DNA of 64,000 bases, taken from NCBI GenBank assembly GCA_019843655.1, contig JACDQD010000007.1, positions 10,537,600 to 10,601,599 of the forward strand. Reading direction: 5' to 3'. The first letter of the stretch is position 1; every line of letters begins with the position of its first letter. This stretch comes from Lethocerus indicus. Lineage: Eukaryota > Arthropoda > Insecta > Hemiptera > Belostomatidae. The notes under the pieces are model-generated. The model was not told the DNA's origin, searched no databases, and saw only the letters and a list, made by a program, of their open reading frames with translations. Positions 40,301 to 53,400 of this stretch are shown one piece after another. A program made the position numbers and the translations under genes.

Positions 40301-41096
40301 TTCAGAGGACACAAATAGTTTCACCGCATTATTCAATCATTTATAGCATATTTATAAACGATATTGAAATAATAACGGAAGTAAAAACAAAACGGTGATA
40401 TAATTGTGAATTAAACGAGGAATGTCGAACGCTACTACAAGTTAAAATACCGTTCACAAGGTGCTTTTTCTCCATACTCTGGAATGACCTACATTCGGGT
40501 AATTGCGCAACTTGACCATTATCCGCAACTTATCGCAGGAGGGTAGATTACCTCGAGTATTTCTTTTGAAATTATATCTCGTGCGCTTGTTATACGAATT
40601 GGTAAATATACTTTCCATAATATTTTAAGATATACATATTTCAGTATTGATTGTTGTAAGAGATATGTGAGACTAATGACGGTACTATAATGCCATTTAA
40701 AATTTTATATTATAATATTTTTACTTTCTGTTTCAAATTTAATGAATTCAGAGTCAGGGAGGTTTTTTCTATCTGTTATAAAATAATAATTTTGACACAT
40801 AGTTGTCTAATTGAATTTAAATTTCTATCTTTATTTTTCTATTAAAACATACTATTAGTATTCAATTATATATATGTACAGATTAGTGTTACAGACTTGA
40901 GCCTTTCTCCGTTAAATGAGATAACAGGTGTCTTCCCCATTATAAGAGGCTCGCTTAATCTTAACGCTTAATGGATTTTGTAATAGAGAATTGACATACT
41001 TTCAAGAAGTTGAATAATTATATTGAATTTGCTTACCTGGAATGAAAGCAGGATGAGAGCGATGGCTCCTAGTATCGGGCTCAGGTGTTTCCGCAT
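32812..41096 (-). CDS. dyl: ZP-domain apical extracellular matrix protein, dusky-like type (whole coding span, three exons)
   Basis: The coding sequence joins 41096-41037, 34742-34475 and 34324-32812 on the minus strand. Total length is 1841 nt, one short of 614 codons, because of a one-base frame loss at 33730-33732. The deduced protein is about 613 residues. It has a signal peptide (1 to about 23), a proline-rich stretch with YGPP motifs (about 41-60), a ZP domain (about C87 to C337), and a Pro/Gly linker with more EYGPP motifs. A furin-type RRRR|S site follows at 483-486, then a membrane segment at about 556-580 and a short cytoplasmic tail. Known for the family: insect Dusky, Dusky-like and Miniature are apical ZP proteins that organise the matrix between epidermal membrane and cuticle and shape trichomes and wing cells. 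The membrane-anchored precursor is normally cleaved at the furin site. The dyl assignment rests on the near-ungapped ZP core and the C-terminal module as I remember them; dusky is the main alternative. No other gene overlaps it. Confidence 0.85.
34325..34474 (-). other. dyl intron 2
   Basis: A 150-bp intron in phase 1. It opens with GTAG after the AAAG of the exon and ends with TTTTGTTTCTTCGCAG, a pyrimidine-rich acceptor. Removing it joins a split Gly codon, giving FSKG-FYSDP, a continuous ZP-domain sequence. The short run of codons read into the intron from either side is not conserved-looking. Confidence 0.88.
34475..34742 (-). CDS. dyl: dyl coding exon 2: proline-rich N-terminus and start of the ZP domain
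   Basis: The exon is 268 nt, follows the acceptor TTGTTGTCAG and ends before the donor GTAG (34474-34471); it enters in phase 0 and leaves after one base of a Gly codon. It encodes residues 21-110. The first half is rich in Pro, Gly and Tyr, with YGPPLAGPP and a YGPPPPP run. The second half begins the ZP domain with MPQIKHLQVQCEKTHMRVNI, containing the first conserved cysteine (about C87), and ends at FDRPFYGMIFSKG. This last segment is highly typical of the dusky/dusky-like ZP domain. Confidence 0.9.
34743..41036 (-). other. dyl intron 1 (about 6.3 kb)
   Basis: A phase 0 intron from the donor GTAAGC at 41036-41031 to the acceptor TTGTTGTCAG ending at 34743. I see no convincing gene inside. 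It contains a CpG-rich segment at about 39.8-40.15 kb with a strong but probably unused minus-strand donor, GTAAGTCTC, near 39787; the frame leading to it has a stop ten bases before it. Another CpG-containing segment lies at 37.05-37.35 kb. Short CCGTTA cores (as TAACGG on plus) occur at 36723-36728 and 40003-40008. A large first intron is a common place for enhancers in insect epidermal genes; that role here is inference. Confidence 0.75.
41037..41096 (-). CDS. dyl: dyl coding exon 1: start codon and signal peptide
   Basis: This 60-nt coding part encodes 20 residues beginning MRKHLSPILG and continuing into a hydrophobic AIALILLSF core, a typical n-region plus h-region of a signal peptide. 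It ends in CAG followed by the donor GTAAGC (41036-41031), phase 0. The start is the only ATG in frame after the upstream splice acceptor at 41158-41160. The next exon continues with GVTSEAP, so signal cleavage probably falls just after the intron. Joining to exon 2 keeps the reading frame. Confidence 0.8.
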
Positions 41097-41157
41097 GATG
41101 GCGGTCCTTTACTGTCTGTCTTTTATTACTGTATCTCCTACGATTTCTACACCTTAT
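41097..41157 (-). other. dyl 5' UTR segment behind a splice acceptor
   Basis: Reading the minus strand, the start codon is preceded by 61 nt of leader and then by GTTTTTTCGTGTGTTACAG, a strong polypyrimidine tract plus AG at 41160-41158. This suggests that the first coding exon begins at 41157 and that a non-coding exon lies further upstream. If the acceptor is not used, transcription would start nearby, in the 41.2-41.5 kb stretch. The upstream exon itself could not be located. Confidence 0.55.
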
Positions 41158-44100
41158 CTGTAACACACGAAAAAACACGACACTATGCAATTACAGTCGT
41201 AACCAGACAGACTTGTTTGTTTTTTTTTGGTCAGATGTAAAATTAAATACAAATAACTGAGTAGGTAATAGAGAACTGCATGCCTCTTGGTTGAGCATCC
41301 GCGGTGCCGGCTTGGGGTGGACTGATAGGGAGCGGGAGCTTCGGGGCAGAGCACTCTTTGTCGGGTTCAATCCCCACTTTTTTTAACCCACTTGCATTGT
41401 GGAGCGAACCAGCCAGGTTCGGCTGATAGCGTGCCCACTCTTCACGCTAAACTACTTTCACTATCCCCATACGACTCGGTACCGAGTGTCAGTAAATATA
41501 GGTTTCTACGAAACGGGTCGTAAAACGTCCGGGTGATATGCCGTGAAAGGACCGCCATAAAACTCCATAAGAGCAATAAATTATGCGCACGGAGAAACGC
41601 ATAGATAGTTTTGCCTTATTATTTGAGTTTATTCGTTTAATTCTGTATAGTGCGTTCCTAGCTTTCCCCGATGGTCGCTCATTTACTAAAGCTTCTCAAT
41701 TCAACGCATCTACTGAAGAATGGTATTCGAACACATTCTGTATGCAACCATTCTCAGGTGGAGAGAGAAAAACATTGGTGCCTGCTAATGTAAAATATAT
41801 TATATTTGACACATTTTTCCTACTCTTTATGTTACGATTGTCAATTGTTGCTTTTCAGAAATATCATTTTCGTTTAATTCTTTACGTCCCGTGAAATTTA
41901 CAGTTGTTAGAAATCATACGTCACGGAATAAAGCTCGATTATTACTGTGTCAAGATGGATAGTGTTCCGTACATTAGAACTAGACTAATAATAGTGGTGG
42001 CCTGCTGATGATGGAGACTGTAGTTTCTGACGCGTTAATTAAACATGCTTGTTTAATGCATGTGCTTACACTCCTCTGCGAACAGTGGAAAACGCTCGGC
42101 TTCACACAGTAACCTAGTGCACGGCAGGAGCTCGACCATTAAGAAGACCGCTCTACTTTTCGTATTAATTCTAGGGCCGCTCGAAATGGCCACGAATCAA
42201 CCGTCTAATTGTAAAGTAATTTATGACCCGGACCGACCCATATTCGAAAATATCTATTCGGACCCACCGCTCGGGTAAAGGCTCGTGAAACCCGCTGTAA
42301 ACCTCGTTTAACCCTGTTGAAGGACGGAAATTTGAAGAGAGCGAATTAAAAATTCGAAAGCGAAGCTAATCTCTGAGAGTGCGACCTATTGTTCGGTCAG
42401 TTATTGCGCGCGGTGTTTGACACGATCCTGAATATCGGTTAAGTCGTGACGCCCTCGAGGGGAGAGAAATGGTCGCCCGAAACCGAAAAGTCTTGATCAG
42501 CACAGAAACCTCGATTCGCGTTCGAAATGGGCATGATACTTCGGAAGAAAGTTAGCCGGGTCTGTGAGAAATAGCGCAGACGTTTTTGGGCTAAGTGAAA
42601 TCGACGCTGGATCAACGATATTGCATTTCAAAACGTACGTGGGTACAGAATCATCTTGTTCCGCGGAAAACTTACAGTAAAGCTATTTATTTTAAATTAA
42701 TAATACTTTATATGATTTCCCTATAAGTAAAATAGTAACTGGCGGTATTTCGTTTCCTGTTATGACTATATGATTTTTGAATTGTACAACATTATTATGT
42801 TAAACTGAAAACCATTATAGATTAATTCATTAATTCAGGGCAGACAATATGGACCATTTAGCTTTGTAATCTCAAATTCATTGGAGACATCAAATTTTTC
42901 AATTCCGCAGCCGAAGAATTCGAAAGCAAGAAAGGAAAAGCTCGAGGAAAATGACAGGACCTTTCTAAAGGAAACGCTCCGTCCGGTTTTTTTGTTTCTT
43001 TCTTCTGCCGCCGGATAAACGCAAGTGAGAGCCAAGAAAAATAAGAGGGGTTTTCTTAGTTGGGGGCGACGTGGAATGCGACTGAGAAGAAGAAAGGCCC
43101 GGCCAGCGGTGAAAGTGATGCTATTGTGACTGGCACCGAGGTCCGGTCCGATTCCCATGGAGAGAAAGACCCGACGGTCTATCCGGTGTGAGCCATTGGC
43201 CATTGCAATTTAGACTTATTCATTATAATACTGTGCACTGTCAATAATGCATCTTCTAGCAGCGGGTTTTAACATCCCAAACCCAAATGACAAAAACGAG
43301 ACTTTATACTGAAGAGCACTTTATAATTGAAACTAATAATTATTACAAAACAGAATTGGAAGATAAAAGTGATGCTCGCCTAGGCCTAATTAATCGGACT
43401 CTAATCCGAACATAACTGAATTTCTGTCAATGTTTCTAGTACTTGCGAAGGATTTTGTACTAGTTCATTCAAACACGAAAGATTTTGGTCAAAAAACAAG
43501 GTCGATAACGCTACTACGATCGTAATTGTACTGTTACCGTAATGACCAGACACAACATGACAGATTCCCGGAATCGATCATCTTTAGCCAGCCCGTTTTC
43601 CATTTTCTATTTGACTAAGAATGAGGCTAAGAAAATTGGCCAATATAATCCGATTTCGATGTCAAACACTCGAACACCTGTAAAGAACCGCTAAAACCGC
43701 TTTACAACGGAATTCTGTTCGATCGGCCAAGCATTGCCGATTAAGAAAACTGCCGCTATTATCCAATCCTTCTTAATGGTCGATAAAACCGCAGGTGGAA
43801 TCCGGGGATTTTTTAAAAAATTGTATCGCCGAACTGCATTTTAATAACTTCCCATTCGCTTTAACACCTAATTTATACGTGCGTTCAAAAATTGAGGTAA
43901 ACGTTTAAAAGATAATATTTCGCGTCCCCTTATATTCCGGTTGCAATTCCTGAACAGGTTTCAGGGCCGGGTATTAAGGCATTGGAGTTCAAGTAGTCCG
44001 CTCCAGAAATGAAATTTGAGCGGACCGCATTAAAACGCCCCAGGGTATAATGATTATAATAAGGGGTGTAGAATTATTCAAAATGGCTCACTGCGGGGAA

Positions 44101-47100
44101 TCATTTATTCCGAAGATGGAATATCGTTTCTGCAGCGTCACTCGGAAGAAGACCAAGTTTGGGATGGGGGCGCTCCTTTTGTGCGGTTTTTATAAAAAGT
44201 CATTTTCAAGAGTGGCCGCTTAGTCATCTGAAGGCCTTTCGCGATTTCGCGCACTGATTCCTAAGAACTACACCGGCCCGATCCGTTTCGGCCCAGTTAC
44301 AGTACTGCCATGTGAGGAACTCATCTCGAGGTTCGTGTTCACCGCTCCACGTTAATCTATGTAAACTGTAATGCGTATTTACAGTTGTGCCTAACTGTAG
44401 ATGCAGACCGTTTAAAATTAACAATCCTTAAAGTTATTTTTAAAAATGTACATATTTGTAACGGAGGGCAATTACTCTGCAATTACAAAAGGTGCTTCAA
44501 CTACATTAACTCTCCCATTAACGATTCTCCCCATTTAGACTGATCGATTTTAATTCGCATTCGGACCATTCGTGTTAATGCACGGTCTCCTATTCAGTAG
44601 TGGAGATGGTCGTCCCTAAACTTATATGTAGGAAACGCGAACTGCCCCGAGGTAACCGATCTCAGATTGTTATCACGGTACCGATAAATTTTTCTGCTGT
44701 TGGCCACCTGTATATGCGTCGCGTTTTTACCGCCCGACAATCGTCCGCTCTGAAATGGAAAGGGATTCCGTTCGGTAGATTTAAACAATGAGAGAAAGTG
44801 AAAACGAAGGGGCGACGAAAAGGACCCGGGCAGACAATGGGACGTGGTTACGCCGAGTTGAATGGACGCTCAGGACAATCGAAAAGTTCGATCCGAACGA
44901 AATGTTCGAGCCGTCCACTTTTCACTTTTTATCAATACAGCGACAATTCGACAATGGACCGGCATTGAGTCCTTCCGACACGCGATTGGGAAAGTGTATT
45001 ACCAACGCATTTAGCGCTCGTGCAGTTTAAATAATCATATTCAAATTGATCCGCGTACATTTTGGGTTAAAATAGGTTCCTCTTTCTGGAATCAACATTT
45101 TCCTAACTGTCTGAATGTGAAGTAGAAGCTGGTGGATGCAAGTGCATAATTCATAAATTGTACTAATTAAACCGGCTATTTTTATAGGGTATTATATAAA
45201 GAATTATACAGGTAGGAAATATTTGGAGATAAAAAATTATTATTAATATCACTTAACTCACTAAATGTTTTCCCAGCCTCGATAAACTCCGAGCAAAAAA
45301 AATTACTCGTAATCGTTTTCGGGGATGGCGAACAGCGATTTAGTAAAATTAGTTATAATTCGGGCCCGACACGATCGTGCTACGAAACGGCATATTGGCG
45401 GCGGCCGTTTGGATGCCGCCCAGTAATTCACCGGACTCCGGGGTAGTGTGTGACACGTAAAAAGAAGTACAGTTAACGCCAGATAAAGGTCATCGGAGTC
45501 GGTCTAGGGAGGGGCCGCTGGCCGAGGGCTAGAAGAGACCGCCGGCCTCGGGGGCCCCCTTCCTCTTCGCCTCTCCCTCCTGGCACAGTCGGTGACAATT
45601 ATCCTGTCGTCTATTCTCCCCCGATCGACACTATACCCCACCCTAGACACGAAACGCCTTACAACCAATAAAGTGTTAATTCGATCCTACTTCCTCGGAT
45701 ATTGATTAAATCTCATTTAACTAATTCTAGCAATTTTATTTTGAAATATCATTATAGTTATGATAGCGATGAAGTATCGTTATAATTAATTACTATAAAG
45801 ATTATCAAGACGAATCTCGGAATGCCAAGCAAAATGTTATGAAAATTAATATCCTTGACGAAGTTCTAGAAACGACAACCTGAACGACTGGAACTGTTTG
45901 CGGTTGATGGGAAAATTTGTCACATTCATGAGTTGATTCATTTATAAAAAATACATGATTTATACATCATCAAATAGGGCATTGTTTAAATATATCTTTT
46001 TCTCCAAATCCTTGTTATATAAAGAATGAAATTATTAATTACGTAATCTCCAAATTGCCCACTATTTTCTTTTATTTATTTTTAAACAAAGAGCGATAAC
46101 GTTGAGATGTGTTCTGAGACCCTTATAGTTCTTTTCAGTTAACTCCGGACTGAAAATTACTCATTAAATCAATTTCGTTTGTCGTACAAAAGTCAGCGGT
46201 TCGTTCGTTCATTCGTTGAATTATATTCATGCGACTTTCCTCCTCGCCGTCTCGAAAAATGGTATACCTTCCCGCCTTCCGGTCCGGTTGAAGAAATGAC
46301 GGGGAGGGGACAAAGAAAGAAGTTGAAAGAAAAGGTTAAAAGAAACGACCGGAGACCCGGAGTCAGACGGCGGGGCTAACTGAGTCAGACGGCCTAGCGG
46401 GATCCCAGTCGCCGTGTATGGCCAATCATTCGGTACGAGACGCGCGAAACTAGGATAAGAACGGAATCGCGTACTCACTGAGAAAAACACAGCCTCGACC
46501 GATTAAATGTCGAAATGTTTCAATAAAAGATAACATGCTTTGATCAATTTTCCAGGTGTCTCAACAGAACATTTTCTAAAATTTCTACGAATACAAAACC
46601 ATAATTATAATCGAAACATTACATCGATTTATATATAAAAAAAACTGTCCGAATACCATTCCGAATGTGTATTTCATATACATTTTATTATGCCGTCTAT
46701 TCATTATCCAAAAGACTGAACTTTTCGTTGGATCTGTTTCAAAATATCGTTTCCATTCTCCGAGCCATTTCCCTGACCCTTATTTCGGTTCAAACGAAAA
46801 CGGAGAGTCACCGCCGGGCCCCCCATTTCTGGGACGGCGCTATCCTTTCGGAAGGATAACAGCCGTTTTTAAAGACTCATTCTTAGAGTGCAGAATGAAC
46901 CCGCCCGGATGGGGGTCGCCGGGCCACGGGGCAATCTTCCGACGGCCCGTCGGAGAATTAGCACCCTCATTCCCACAACAGAAATCCATTTTACTTTACC
47001 CGGCTCCGAACCGTTCTTCCCACAATTAAAGAGCCTAATCGGAACGCGAATTGATGCGCCCGAAAATAATTCGAATGGAAAGAATAAATCGGGATCGTCG

Positions 47101-47365
47101 GTTTCTATCCGTATGGAAAAGAATCCGGTCAGTTTTCTAATAATTATACAACGGGTAAGATATATGGGATAATTTTTTTATTGCTTCATAAATGAAGAAA
47201 GTTCCTTGAGCCCGTAATGTAACTTATTGAAATAGTTATAATTAGATTAGTGAAATTTCATTTATACCTCTAACCGGATCAAAGGAAGTAAAATGGGGTT
47301 GGCCAGGTGAGAGTGCTTGGAAAGTTGAAGGAAAAATCAATTACTACAGGTGACATCTGTTCCAG
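41158..47365. other. upstream of dyl, no gene recognised
   Basis: The first 300 bases hold a moderately GC-rich segment (41.28-41.48 kb) with a pol III B-box-like GGTTCAATCC followed by a T run, rejected as a tRNA. CpG-rich patches lie at 42.1-42.6, 44.6-45.0 and 45.36-45.65 kb. Frames below about 125 codons have no recognisable domain. Non-coding dyl leader exons may be hidden here. Confidence 0.5.
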
Positions 47366-47421
47366 GGGGACGAGCAGCTGCGCTGTGGGGAGGAGCGGAA
47401 GAACGCGCAGAATCATCTCCG
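47366..47421 (+). CDS. weak candidate 56-nt internal exon
   Basis: In an AT-rich setting, CATCTGTTCCAG is followed by a GC-rich 56-nt segment and then by the near-consensus donor CG|GTAAGTCG. All three frames are open; one gives GDEQLRCGEERKNAQNHL, which has a protein-like composition but no domain I recognise. An alternative acceptor 16 bases upstream (ATTACTACAG, ending at 47349) would lengthen it. No neighbouring exon on this strand was identified, so any parent gene would need very long introns. It could also be a non-coding exon. Confidence 0.25.
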
Positions 47422-50400
47422 GTAAGTCGAAATACAACAATTCTTTTTACAATTAAGGTTTGGAGGTCTGACAGCAAGTAGCAGACTTTCTATTTTGGTG
47501 TCATTGTTAGTGTTTAATAACCCCGATAGATCTCGGTTTATCTAAAAAAATAGAATAGGTTATTTAAAAAAAATGAAGGAAATTAAAGTCAACATGAGAA
47601 CATAGCGGGAGTATTGACACGAAGATTTTTATTTGTAGCCATATAGAAATTGCGGAATTTGTATTTGGCAGTGCGAATGTCAATTAGAACGAACCTTTCT
47701 TAGAAGAGCACAGTGAACATGGTACCATCCCTCAGTCCAACATATTTATCTCTATAAATCGACGGGATAAAAATGAATATTGGGACCAACGGCCATTTCT
47801 TCATTCGATTCGGCGAATCCCGTTGAGGGCCAAATTTTAAATTTGAATTTCTCGCTAGCGGAGGCCAATAACTGGAGGGGACTCTCGAGTGGGAAGCAGT
47901 ATTCGGATGGAGGGGGTCTGAAGGGTGTGGCGGGGGGTCTAGGGTGCGGCGAAAAGGGCTGGACGGAGGCGGGCACCTGTGCGCCCACTGACCTAGACTC
48001 TGCCGCGGAGGAAGTACCCGGACTTTCTCCCGCGAGCTACAATCGGCCGCCCCCCACCCGGGGCCACCTCCGCTCCCGGCCCCGCGTACCGTTACCCGGA
48101 CCACTCTTCCCCCCGCGCGTCAGGTGCCCGTGAATAAAAAGTAGGTAAGCGGCTCGTATAAACACGTTCCGGATATTTTCGTACGAAGGACCCTTCTAAT
48201 CTATTTTTAAATCCGGACAGAATTTTCCAAATCCGGAAAATCGACGAGAAAAAGCGCTCATCGCGCTCTCGAACCCCGCGACGAGTTTTACGATCGGATT
48301 ACTCGCTAATAAAAAATTAAAACCCCCTCAGCGTTGTATAAACTCGATTTATTGTATGGAACGGAATATTCATTCGACATTGAAGGATTAAAACAAAGTT
48401 ATCCCGAAGGGAATCGGTTATAATTCCAACCTTGGAATTGCACTAATAAATTCGGAAGTGAGAAGGCTTAACTGATAACCTCTCGGAAGGAAGCTTCCAA
48501 TTTCCAAAACTGGCGTTATTCGGCTGTTTAAGCCAAATCGTAATAATTAATTAAATTGCCCGGCTATTATCTTTGCCGCCTTGAGAATGTAACTAGAATA
48601 CGGCGGAGGCGGAGATTCATTCTTCTAATTATGTTCATCCGCATTTTACGGGTAAGTCGATTTAAATTAGATACCGGCCCACTTAATAATCTTCGCTGTA
48701 TAAATGATTCATTGAAAGGCTAACACATTCAAAATTGTTGTGCGAACTGGATGCGCATATTTTGTTAATTTGTCGACTACGGTGGATATTTTCAAATGGA
48801 AGTTTGTTTGAAATTACATTTATATAGTACACCACGGACGGTACGCATCTTATTCGTTAGTCGGTCTAACGATATTATTTCCGCATTACCGGTCGCCTCG
48901 GCATCTGGGCCAGAGAGATTTAATTAGCTGATATTTAAATTACTTATCGGACGGTACAATAAAGAAACAATTATAGGGAATAATTAGATTAATTGAACTT
49001 TAATTTCAACTCTAAAGATCGCCTATTATAGCGGGCGGCCGCCTCGACCGGAGCGAAAGGAAGGGACCGATCGTATCACAGACGTTTTGGACCAAAAAAT
49101 AGCTTTTATGGGTGGGCCGAACGCACCCCCTTGATGTTGCCACATTTTGAATATATTTGGACCGTTGAGGGATTCCAGACCACTCGCATATCGGGCGATC
49201 CGGCGGTACGGATTCGAAGAGCTTTCACGATTGTTCTCGGCCGTAAAAGCGAAACGGGCAGCCCCCTCTACCACCCCCGGGTAAGGGCGGAACACGGGTC
49301 TGGAACGAGCGGATATATATTGAACAAGGCGCGAACAATAGCAGCGACGAGGGGGTACGTAGCGAGGGGCGGGGGCGTCCGCAACTTTCCCCCCGTCCAA
49401 TAACAATTAAACGGGGGGTCTCATTTCGCCTCTACTGTCTCGCTAATGACGTCCGCTTTCTGAGCGGGCCTCTTTTGGGAGCAGTACACCAAAACGGTCT
49501 AGATTCCAGCCGGCAGACGAACCGAATACAACTTTTATGAGTTTGGAACGGCCTGGATACGGTGTTAAAGAAAATAGCACTAATTTGCATTCATTAGTCC
49601 TAGAATAACTTTAGAATTAAATGAGAACGCATGTTTTTACTAGAAACGGGATTTATTCTTCCGGTCAAATTAAACGATTTAGGTCGATAATTCGGGTAAA
49701 CCTCACAATGACGCTCTACCTTTGTTCACCGCCTTATGGTTTTTAGCCTCGGTGAGCAACTTTCTCTTCCTCTAATCGCAGATGGCCGCGGCGGAATGAA
49801 TTTTCGGGGGTAACCCTATCCACCCGAGAGATGGGACTAACCACCGTCCAGACAGTAACGGTATACCCGGTGGGATTTTTTACGGCGAGATTCCACCCTT
49901 ATTAGCCCTCGATCCCTCCCGCCCCCTGTTTTTCTACCTCCCGACCTTCGCCCTCTCTCGGGGGGTGCCTGCCTGAGGCCTTAAAACATTTATTAGGCGT
50001 CCGATAACCACAGAATCACTTTCTCGTTTGTGTCCCTTCTAACCCGAAAACATTTTTGTACGAAGAGAATAAACTCTGACTAGGGCTGTTCGGTTGATAT
50101 TCGAATGGCAATAAGTTCTTGGGTAGGACTTACGTCTATAGTAGGGAATAACAATTCGAAAAGAGGAGGGAAATTACAAGAAGTTGAAATTATTTTATGG
50201 GAAAAATTAAACCACGCGAGTATAGAGAAATGATCACGTATGTGGTAAGGACATACACACGGCCGTTCAATGACGTTTAATTGAATTAATTGTTCGTCTT
50301 ACTCAAGGCTACAAGCAAAGAAAGAATAGTGATGACTAGCAATCAGTACTTTATTATAAGCAATTATTCGGACGGGTAAAATTAAAATTATTTCTTTACC

Positions 50401-53400
50401 CGTCTTCAACTTTGATTGGAGCTGGCATTTATGTCGTAAGAGAATATTTTCTTCCGAACAAATCGCTACTACTATCTTGACGCAGCGTTGAAATCTCCCA
50501 AAGTAGTCACGGTTCCCGATCGGGCCAGTCCAATTAGGCCCCTAATGGCCTCCTATTCATAGGAGCCTGACACACTTGCAGAGCAATTAGTTGTAATAAG
50601 TTTTCACGCAACAAGACTGGGACCGTAAGAGACTCGGACTTATCGTTTCCCTATTCATCGGCTGGATTGGATTGACAACGACGGAGTCGTCGGTGACGCA
50701 ACGCGCGTCGACCCGGCGGCCTAATGGCGGGTGAAATTTTGTCGGCAGGACCCGCTTTCTAAATCCTATTGACCTTGATACGACCTTGCCCAAGCGCCGG
50801 AACTTGGCCACGGAAATTTAAGTTCCGAAAGATATCGAGGTCGGCTGGTAATGGTGCGTCGTTTAAAGGGTTATCCGAAATCATTACCACGCTTTGAATG
50901 GACGAAAACTGTTCCCTTCGGTTTTGAAAAGTACAATTTATAGTTCGTATTTAGTGAAAATTATCGAAGGAACTCGGAGCAAAGCGATTTTCGCCGTAAA
51001 AGTACATCTTCTTTATCCCGGTTTAATTATTAGTAAAATATACATATTTTCCGAATAAAATATAGGAATCCGCAACTCAATGGGATTACAGAATAAACAA
51101 CCGTTATAGGTGTTACCGATATTCCTCCGTCATAATTAATTTCCGTTTCATTAAGTGTCCTATTTTTGCACATCGTGAATATTTCCGTACTCATCCGTTA
51201 TTCTACGAAATCTCGACAAACTAAACCGTGAGTAGAATGAAGATCTAAGTTGAAATTTTTAATGTAATCGTGTTCCCGGAATGAATTATACTTCAGAAAT
51301 TAATTACTATCTACAAAGAGCCGGGTGGTTTTGGGAAACGGCCGTCCGAAAGTTGTCTTATATCCGTAACTCTCCAAATGTGGACCTCTCCCAGGGCAGA
51401 TCCGGATCCGCTCTTTTTGAATACCATATAAGCGTCGGGGAGTTATTTAGTGGGGAGGAACCGGGCGGCGGTATTTGGGGTCTAGGATGGGCCCGGGACA
51501 GGTGAAGACATCCGGTGCGGCCGGTGCCCACTAAGGAGGCTAATAGATGCTTCCAGAACGGGTCAATCCCCACCCGATCGGCCCCCACCATCGGAGCCAG
51601 CCTCGACACTTACGGCCCACCATTTACAAGCCGATCGATTCCGCTTCATCGGCGTCCCATCGATCCTCCATCGGCCGGCGATTGGATCCTCGCGAAATTG
51701 AGCATTTGACAGGCGGACGGCCGAAAAATTGTTCAGTTCGCCTCTTGGCTAAACCGCTAATCCCAAATAGTTAATTGAAAGTTAATTGAAGTCGACCAAA
51801 ATCATTCGACATGCGGAAACACATCCAGTAAATCGAAGTAGAATCTTATTCGTTGGGTCAGAATATATCCTAGATTGGATAAATGCAAATTTCGATACAC
51901 TAGTATATTTCAGAAGGATTAAGAAATGAGTAACGAATATTAATGAATATTTTCGTCGTAGGAGACATGATATTTCGCTTCGTCTCGAACGATAATAATG
52001 AAGTTTTTCCCCGTGAATTCAGTTTTCATTGTATTATGAACGCTTTATTTTGTCGACTGGAGAGACTTTTAGTTTAACAATACACTTTCACGTTACGTTA
52101 TTCGAGGCCTTTTTTTTCACGGGTAGTGACTCGGTTGAATGCTGTGTTATACAAGACGTCACGTTAGGGCGGCTTCACTTCCGGTCCTACGCCTCCCCCC
52201 CGCTCCATCACCGGGCCCTTCACTTCCCCCTTAACATCTGCCCTAATAAGCTAACGGTACTCGGCAAGAACAACAACAAAAAAGTTAAACCAGTGGAACA
52301 AAAACTCGACTTTCTCACTCTCACTTAACCGAGTTCCAAGGGACGCCCTTTTACACTACTCGTAATGTAGGTGAACTTTTGTTTATCATAGCAACTCCTT
52401 CAATTCAGTTAGTCCCATTTCCTTTCATTAACTTCATTTAAATTATTTAACCAACAGTCTTTGTTAATCCAAATTTTAGAATTATGTCAGTTAATATTTC
52501 GAATTTACCTTGTTATTAAGAAATTTAATTAGAATAACTTTTTGTACTATTTAATACAATTAACTAATCTTTCATTCCTAGAACTGCGGATGAATTTTCG
52601 TTTATCTAACAGCAGTACAATATCTCCCAATATTAAGAGTTGGAGAAAATATTGTACAAAAAATCGAAATATTTTTAATACTGTTAATTAAATAACAATG
52701 AAATAAAAGAGATGGTTATCTCCATGTCTCATTATGTTTTACTTTCACCTTTCAACACAAAGGGAAAGTTTAATTTCCTGCCGAGTGCTAATTTGGACGG
52801 AAATGTGTGACTGCATTGAAGATTACGCCGCTTTAAATCTTTTAATTACCCTGGGCAATTAACACCAGAATAATAGTGAAATTGTACTGCCAGTGAAATT
52901 CTTCATGACCGGTGAGATTTATGACACATTTATACATGGAAAGTAAGCGTGAGGGGATGCTTAAATTACATTTTAATAGTTAAATGCAAAAACATATGAA
53001 GCTAAGCCGAGGGTGTCTTACCGGCTTAGTATAACCGAACCCCCTTTATAGGTTAAGTAACATCCAGATCTTGCAACGAATATTGCCTTTACATTTTACA
53101 TTACGTGGAATTATTATTTCATGTATTATTATAATCCATTATTTGAACTGTTAATTTAATCGAAAAAAGAATATGGGAAATAAGACTAAATATGAGAGAA
53201 TTATCAAAGTTCACTTGATTCAAACGATATATGAAAGATGCAACCGTAAAAAATATTTTAAGTTACAACGGGGATGTTCTTTACTATTCATTTTTTGGAA
53301 GCTAATTGCAGACTTGAAGAAAATTGGACTGTGGAATTTTATATTTTTTAACTTCGTAGAGATAACACTTTTTACTATTTCAATTTAATTCTTATAGTTA

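Noticed and set aside
41280..41395. Possible tRNA or tRNA-derived SINE: A-box-like TGGTTGAGC, B-box-like GGTTCAATCC and a following T run
   Set aside because: The T stem does not pair properly, the bases that should form the acceptor stem do not match, and the box spacing is long. No poly(A) tail or second copy was seen.
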